A DNA stretch of 8,424 nucleotides from Clostridia bacterium (GTDB lineage: Bacteria; Bacillota; Clostridia; Christensenellales; Aristaeellaceae): positions 1 through 8,424 of the forward strand of contig JAFUWR010000154.1 in assembly GCA_017471125.1 (NCBI GenBank). The letters run 5' to 3'. This document shows, in pieces, positions 5,044-8,424 of the stretch. The position numbers and the translations under genes were made by a program. Within the stretch, counting starts at the first letter, position 1. Every line of letters begins with the position of its first letter. The notes under the pieces are model-generated. The model was given only the letters and a program-made list of their open reading frames with translations. It did no database searches and was not told the DNA's origin.

Positions 5044-7191
5044 ATTTTTTCCAACAGCGCTACCACCGATTCCAAGCTGGACGTGGTGATCCTGCTGGAC
5101 GAGCATCAACTGGCCTTCATGCTGTACGAGTACGGCAGGAGCCTGGTGAAGAACAGCTATTCCAGGGATCGTATATATAATGTTACGCTCCGCGACGCCG
5201 CGGGGCGCAAGACCGCCCTGACGGGGACCATGCCCTCGAACGCGGACAGGATATTGTTTGAGGAAAAGGACGCGGAGAAGATCGTGAACGCGCTCTCCAC
5301 AGACCCCACGGTGGCCTTTTACATCGAGCAAGCCGATAATCCCACCACCAACTACCTGTTCACCGTCCAGGACACCTCGGGCTTTTCCGAGATGGCGGCG
5401 ACGCTGGTCGAGCGTGCGAACGAACGCGACTATAACGCCGCCGTGGCGTCGTGGAACGCGGGCTATTACAAGAGGGCGCTTGCGACCTTCGCCCGTTTGA
5501 AGGATTACAAGGACAGCGCTGAGTGGGACGGCAAGTACCGCGCCCTGATGTACGAACAGGCGGAGGCGGCGCTGGCGGCGAAGTCCTACGTGGAAGCAAA
5601 CCTCGACTTCATCGAGGCGGGCGGCTACCTGGACGCCCGGCAGCGCGTGGGCGAGCCATACTACGTCCAGGCCGAAGAACTGTTAGCCGCGGGGGAATAC
5701 GAGGCCGCGAACCAGGCGTTCATCGACGCGGGCGATTACGGCGACGCCGCCGAGCGCGTGGGCGAGCCGTACTATGTACAAGCGGAAGCTTTGCTTGAGG
5801 CGGGGGATTACGAGACCGCGAGCATAGCGTTCAGAAACGCCGGGAATTACAGCGACGCCAAAGAGCGCGTGGGCGAGCCTTACTATTTGCAGGCCGAGGC
5901 GCTGCTTGAGGCGGGCGAGTATGCCGCGGCGAACGCGGCTTTCACCAAGGCGGGGAGCTACAAGGACGCGGCGCAGCGCGTGGGCGAGCCGTACTATATC
6001 CAGGCCGAGGTGCTGCTGACCGCGGGGGAATACGAAGCCGCCCGCGAAGCGTTCATCAAGGCGGGCGACTATGGCGACGCGGCGGAGCGGGTCGATGAGC
6101 CGTACTATGCCCAGGCCGAGGCGCTGCTGGCCCAGGGCGACGCGGAGGGCGCCATCGCGGCGTTCAAGCAGGCGGGCGATTTCCGTGATGCGTCAGACCG
6201 CTGGCCAGCGATCTCCTATGAGCTCGCGGAGCGCTTGATGGCGGCGGGCGACTACGACGCCGCGAACGAGGCTTTTATCGATGCCGGGAGTTATAGCGAC
6301 GCGCAGGCGCGGGTCGGCGAGCCCTTCTACCGGGAGGGCGAGCAGCGCCTTTCGGAGAGCCGATACGACGAGGCCGTCCGGGCCTTCAAGCGGGCCGGTG
6401 CCTATTCCGACGCTAAGGAGCGGGTCAAGGCGGTCTACTATGAGAAGGCCAAGGCGCTCCAGGCAGCGGGGGACCACGAGGCCGCGTACCAGACCTACCA
6501 GTTGATCGCCGGTTACGGGGACGTGGACGCCATCCTCAGCGATGACGAGGACATGCGGCGCGTGAGCCGCGAGCATTACGTGGCGCAGTTCGACGTCGGG
6601 AACGTGGTGACCTTCGGCACCTATGAGCAGGACAATGTCACCGCAAACGGGAGCGAGCCCATCAAGTGGCGGGTCGTCGCCTCCAACGGTGCGAACGGGC
6701 GGCTGCTGGTCGCCGTGTACGGGCTGGAGACCCTGCCGTTCAACACGACCAAGGCCAACGTCGCCTGGGACGGCTGCTCCCTGCGCGCCTGGCTGAACAA
6801 TGCGTTCGTCCACAATGCCTTCACCGCCGAGGAGCAGGCGAAGATCACCCTGACCCAGTTGAACAATCCCGTATATACCTACACCACGGGCGAGGTCAAG
6901 GGCTACGACCCGGAGACCACCGACAAGGTGTTTATATTGAGTTATGAGGAGGCGACGCGCTACTTTGCCGATAACGCGAGCAGGGTCACCCCGCCCACGC
7001 CCTATGCCCTCGCCCACGGCGCTTATACGAGCAAGAAGGGGAACTGCTGGCGCTGGCTCCGCAACCGCGGGAGCATCGGCAACTGCGCGGCATACATCGA
7101 CTTTGACGGCAGCTTGAAGCTCAAGGGGGATCACGTCTCGCAGAAGGACGCCTGCGTCCAACCGGCGATGTGGATCAATATCGCGGGTTAG
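4882..7191 (+). CDS. Secreted TPR-like repeat protein with C-terminal DUF6273-like domain
   Basis: This 769-residue protein has a signal peptide (K2 K3, hydrophobic core) with a classical ALA|ED cleavage site after residue 21. Residues 22-183 form a domain not recognised with certainty, with motifs 'YYVDEFRMPT', 'FSNSATTDSKL', 'LYEYG', 'LVKNS' and 'NYLFTV'. Residues 184-553 are exactly ten 37-residue helical repeats, TPR-like but longer than the 34-residue TPR. Residues about 569-769 resemble DUF6273: 'VTFGTYEQ', 'IKWRVV', 'SLRAWLNNAF', 'FILSYEEA', 'CWRWLRNRG', 'AAYIDFDGS' and 'PAMWIN'. Four cysteines in that domain (in 'WDGCSL', 'GNCWRW', 'GNCAAY', 'DACVQP') could form disulfides outside the cell. 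The role is unknown; such repeat arrays usually display a terminal binding or sensing domain. It is the first gene of a probable operon: a strong promoter lies at 4747 and the paralogue follows after 49 bases without a terminator. Start and domain layout are secure; DUF6273 is assigned by motif memory. Confidence 0.85.
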   Translation: MKKLCAWVAVAVIAALCGALAEDAAGIWQFTYYVDEFRMPTDEGYIRNAEPIEGIFSNSATTDSKLDVVILLDEHQLAFMLYEYGRSLVKNSYSRDRIYNVTLRDAAGRKTALTGTMPSNADRILFEEKDAEKIVNALSTDPTVAFYIEQADNPTTNYLFTVQDTSGFSEMAATLVERANERDYNAAVASWNAGYYKRALATFARLKDYKDSAEWDGKYRALMYEQAEAALAAKSYVEANLDFIEAGGYLDARQRVGEPYYVQAEELLAAGEYEAANQAFIDAGDYGDAAERVGEPYYVQAEALLEAGDYETASIAFRNAGNYSDAKERVGEPYYLQAEALLEAGEYAAANAAFTKAGSYKDAAQRVGEPYYIQAEVLLTAGEYEAAREAFIKAGDYGDAAERVDEPYYAQAEALLAQGDAEGAIAAFKQAGDFRDASDRWPAISYELAERLMAAGDYDAANEAFIDAGSYSDAQARVGEPFYREGEQRLSESRYDEAVRAFKRAGAYSDAKERVKAVYYEKAKALQAAGDHEAAYQTYQLIAGYGDVDAILSDDEDMRRVSREHYVAQFDVGNVVTFGTYEQDNVTANGSEPIKWRVVASNGANGRLLVAVYGLETLPFNTTKANVAWDGCSLRAWLNNAFVHNAFTAEEQAKITLTQLNNPVYTYTTGEVKGYDPETTDKVFILSYEEATRYFADNASRVTPPTPYALAHGAYTSKKGNCWRWLRNRGSIGNCAAYIDFDGSLKLKGDHVSQKDACVQPAMWINIAG
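5431..6540 (+). repeat. Ten tandem 111-bp repeats coding 37-residue TPR-like units
   Basis: Units begin at 5431, 5542, 5653, 5764, 5875, 5986, 6097, 6208, 6319 and 6430, with no indels. The protein pattern is 'EPYYvQAEaLLeAGdYeaA' then 'naAFikAGdYgDAaeRVg'. The inner units (3-7) agree best; the first and last are degenerate caps. Many differences between inner units are synonymous, so the array is not a very recent expansion. Confidence 0.9.
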
Positions 7192-7218
7192 CGGTACACA
7201 GGATGCGGAAAAATGAGA

Positions 7219-7402
7219 CATACGACAGGAGGCGAGGGACATGAAGAAGCTGTGCGCGTGGGTGGCGGTCGTGGTGATCGCGGCGCTGTGCGGGGCATTG
7301 GCCGAGGAGGCCGCGGGCATCTGGCAATTCACCTATTATGTGGACGAGTTCCGCATGCCCACCGACGAGGGCTACATCCGCAACGCAGCGCCCATCGAGG
7401 GC
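7219..7402 (+). repeat. Near-identical 184-bp duplication, copy 2
   Basis: This is the partner of 4860-5043, carrying the same ribosome binding site, signal peptide and first 54 codons (6 mismatches). The flanking DNA on both sides is unrelated or strongly diverged. Confidence 0.9.
7227..7232 (+). promoter_or_regulatory. Ribosome binding site of the second repeat-protein gene
   Basis: AGGAGG lies 8 bases before ATG 7241, inside the 49-base gap after the first paralogue. No separate promoter is apparent in that gap. Confidence 0.85.
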
Positions 7403-8424
7403 ATCTACTCCAACGCGGAGGTCACCGACCAGCCGCTGGGCGTGGTGATGACGTTCGACGACGACGGCGTGGCGCTGGCGCTGTACGAGAACGGCACGGA
7501 CCTGGTGAAGAACAGCCAGCCCGACGCCCGGGCCTACGACGTGATCCTGCGGGACGCCGACGGCAGCAAGACGACGATGACCGGCAGCATGCCCCACGGC
7601 GATAGCCGCGTGCTGCTGGACGACGACGGCGGTCTGGCGGTCTTGTATGCGCTGCGGGACCATCCCAGCGTCAGCCTCTACGTGGCGGCGGCGGACGACC
7701 CCACCACCAACTACCTGTTCACCGTGGAGGACACCTCCGGCTTCGACGCGATGCTGGAGGCGTTCAAGGAGAATTACCTCGGGCGGCGCTATGACGCGGC
7801 GATGGCGCTGTGGGACGCGGGTGAGTATTCGGCGGCGGTCGCGGCCTTCGACAGCCTGGGCGACTACCGGGACAGCGCCGAGTGGCGGGGCAAGTACCAG
7901 GGCATGCTGTACGAGCAGGCAGAGGCGCTGCTGGCCGACGGGGATTACGAGGGGGCGAGCCGCGCCTTCGCGTCCATCGGCAGCTACACGGACGCCGCGC
8001 AGCGCGTCAAGGAGCCGTACTATGCGCAGGCCGAGGCGCTGCTGGCCGCGGGGGACTACGACGGGGCCAGCGCGGCCTTTGAGAAGGCTGGGAACTATTT
8101 GGACGCCGCGCAGCGCGTCAAGGAGCCGTATTACGTGCAGGCGGAGGCGCTGATGGATGCCGGGGATGTGGTCGGAGCCATTGGAGCCTTCGATAAGGCG
8201 GGGGACTACTTCGACGCTCGGGAGCGCATCCAGGTCCTGGGCCGCGACCTGGCCACCGATTACCTGATCGCGCTGGGAATGCTGACCGAGGAAGAGGCCG
8301 CCGATGACGCGCGGTTCAAGGACGCCGTCGCCGACTTCCAGCGCTGGATCAACGAGCGCCGGAACGAGACCGCTCTCGAGCCCACCGGCGAGCTGGACGA
8401 CCTGACGCTGGCCTATCTGCGGTA
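7241..8424 (+). CDS. Secreted TPR-like repeat protein with C-terminal peptidoglycan-binding-like domain (partial at window end)
   Basis: The frame is open from ATG 7241 to the window edge, giving 394 full codons. The last two bases, TA, leave the next codon unresolved. The signal peptide cleaves at ALA|EE after residue 21. Residues 22-183 are the same unrecognised domain as in the upstream gene, aligned without gaps. The first 55 residues are 52/55 identical to the paralogue and residues 56-183 are 58/128 identical by hand count. Four 37-residue repeats follow at 184-331. From about 356 the sequence 'AVADFQRWINERRNE' and 'TGELDDLTLAYL' resembles a PG_binding_1-type unit, with an FQ helix and a G-x-x-D-x-x-T-x-x-x-L close. 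This domain would hold the protein at the peptidoglycan and replaces the DUF6273-like end of its neighbour. More domains may lie beyond the window. It is probably co-transcribed with the upstream gene. The specific function is unknown. Confidence 0.85.
   Translation, partial: MKKLCAWVAVVVIAALCGALAEEAAGIWQFTYYVDEFRMPTDEGYIRNAAPIEGIYSNAEVTDQPLGVVMTFDDDGVALALYENGTDLVKNSQPDARAYDVILRDADGSKTTMTGSMPHGDSRVLLDDDGGLAVLYALRDHPSVSLYVAAADDPTTNYLFTVEDTSGFDAMLEAFKENYLGRRYDAAMALWDAGEYSAAVAAFDSLGDYRDSAEWRGKYQGMLYEQAEALLADGDYEGASRAFASIGSYTDAAQRVKEPYYAQAEALLAAGDYDGASAAFEKAGNYLDAAQRVKEPYYVQAEALMDAGDVVGAIGAFDKAGDYFDARERIQVLGRDLATDYLIALGMLTEEEAADDARFKDAVADFQRWINERRNETALEPTGELDDLTLAYLR
7790..8233 (+). repeat. Four tandem 111-bp repeats coding 37-residue TPR-like units
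   Basis: Units begin at 7790, 7901, 8012 and 8123, all exactly 111 bp. The array begins at residue 184, the same position as in the upstream paralogue. Units 2 and 3 share 'EPYY' junctions and 'DAAQRVK' ends. The fourth loses the Tyr of the 'GDY' turn ('AGDVVGA') and looks like a closing cap. Confidence 0.88.

Noticed and set aside
5045..5050. Run of six T in the first repeat-protein gene as a phase-variation tract
   Set aside because: Six bases is short for slippage switching, the frame is intact, and the second copy lacks it.
5431..6540. Regular direct repeats as a possible CRISPR array
   Set aside because: The 111-bp period is in frame, continuous and protein-coding throughout, with no short identical repeats separated by unrelated spacers.
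6193..7332. A 379-codon minus-strand frame spanning both repeat-protein genes
   Set aside because: It runs antisense across the end of one gene, the intergenic gap and the start of the next. Its N-terminus recurs opposite the first copy (4779-4973) only because the plus-strand DNA is duplicated.

Overview
The window looks like chromosomal DNA of a GC-rich, Gram-positive-type bacterium, most likely an uncultured gut or rumen member of the Clostridia. The evidence is strong AGGAGG ribosome binding sites, sigma-A-like promoters with extended -10 boxes, secreted proteins with Ig-like (BIG2) and EF-hand/leucine-rich repeats, a DUF6273-like domain, and a DacF-type carboxypeptidase tail. The taxonomic placement is an inference from protein style. 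No rRNA, tRNA, CRISPR array, transposase or phage gene is visible.

Layout. (1) Bases 1-226 hold the last 74 codons of a D-Ala-D-Ala carboxypeptidase (penicillin-binding protein 5 type C-terminal domain). (2) Bases 227-380 are an AT-rich regulatory gap. (3) Bases 381-3515 encode a 1044-residue secreted protein: signal peptide, very acidic linker, two Ig-like domains, one EF-hand calcium loop, a leucine-rich repeat block and five C-terminal Ig-like domains. (4) A perfect 14-bp hairpin sits between this gene and a convergent gene. (5) Bases 4639-3620 (minus strand) encode a 339-residue GT2 family glycosyltransferase that starts at TTG. (6) Bases 4640-4881 hold two back-to-back promoters and a structured leader. 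(7) Bases 4882-7191 and 7241-8424 (running off the window) encode two tandem paralogous secreted proteins, probably one operon. Each has a signal peptide, the same uncharacterised N-terminal domain and 37-residue TPR-like repeats (10 and 4 copies). Their C-termini differ: a DUF6273-like domain in the first and a peptidoglycan-binding-like domain in the second.

How the genes fit together. Everything recognisable acts at or outside the cell envelope: wall peptide trimming, a large adhesin-like protein, a sugar transferase for surface polysaccharide or glycoconjugate, and two secreted repeat proteins, one of which probably binds the wall. No single pathway is proven. The most interesting signal is the tandem pair. 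Their first 184 bp, from the ribosome binding site to codon 54, are about 97% identical, and beyond that the encoded proteins fall abruptly to about 45% identity. This suggests recent gene conversion or modular reassortment of secreted proteins. A second unexplained signal is an exact 17-bp direct repeat on either side of the large LRR/Ig gene.
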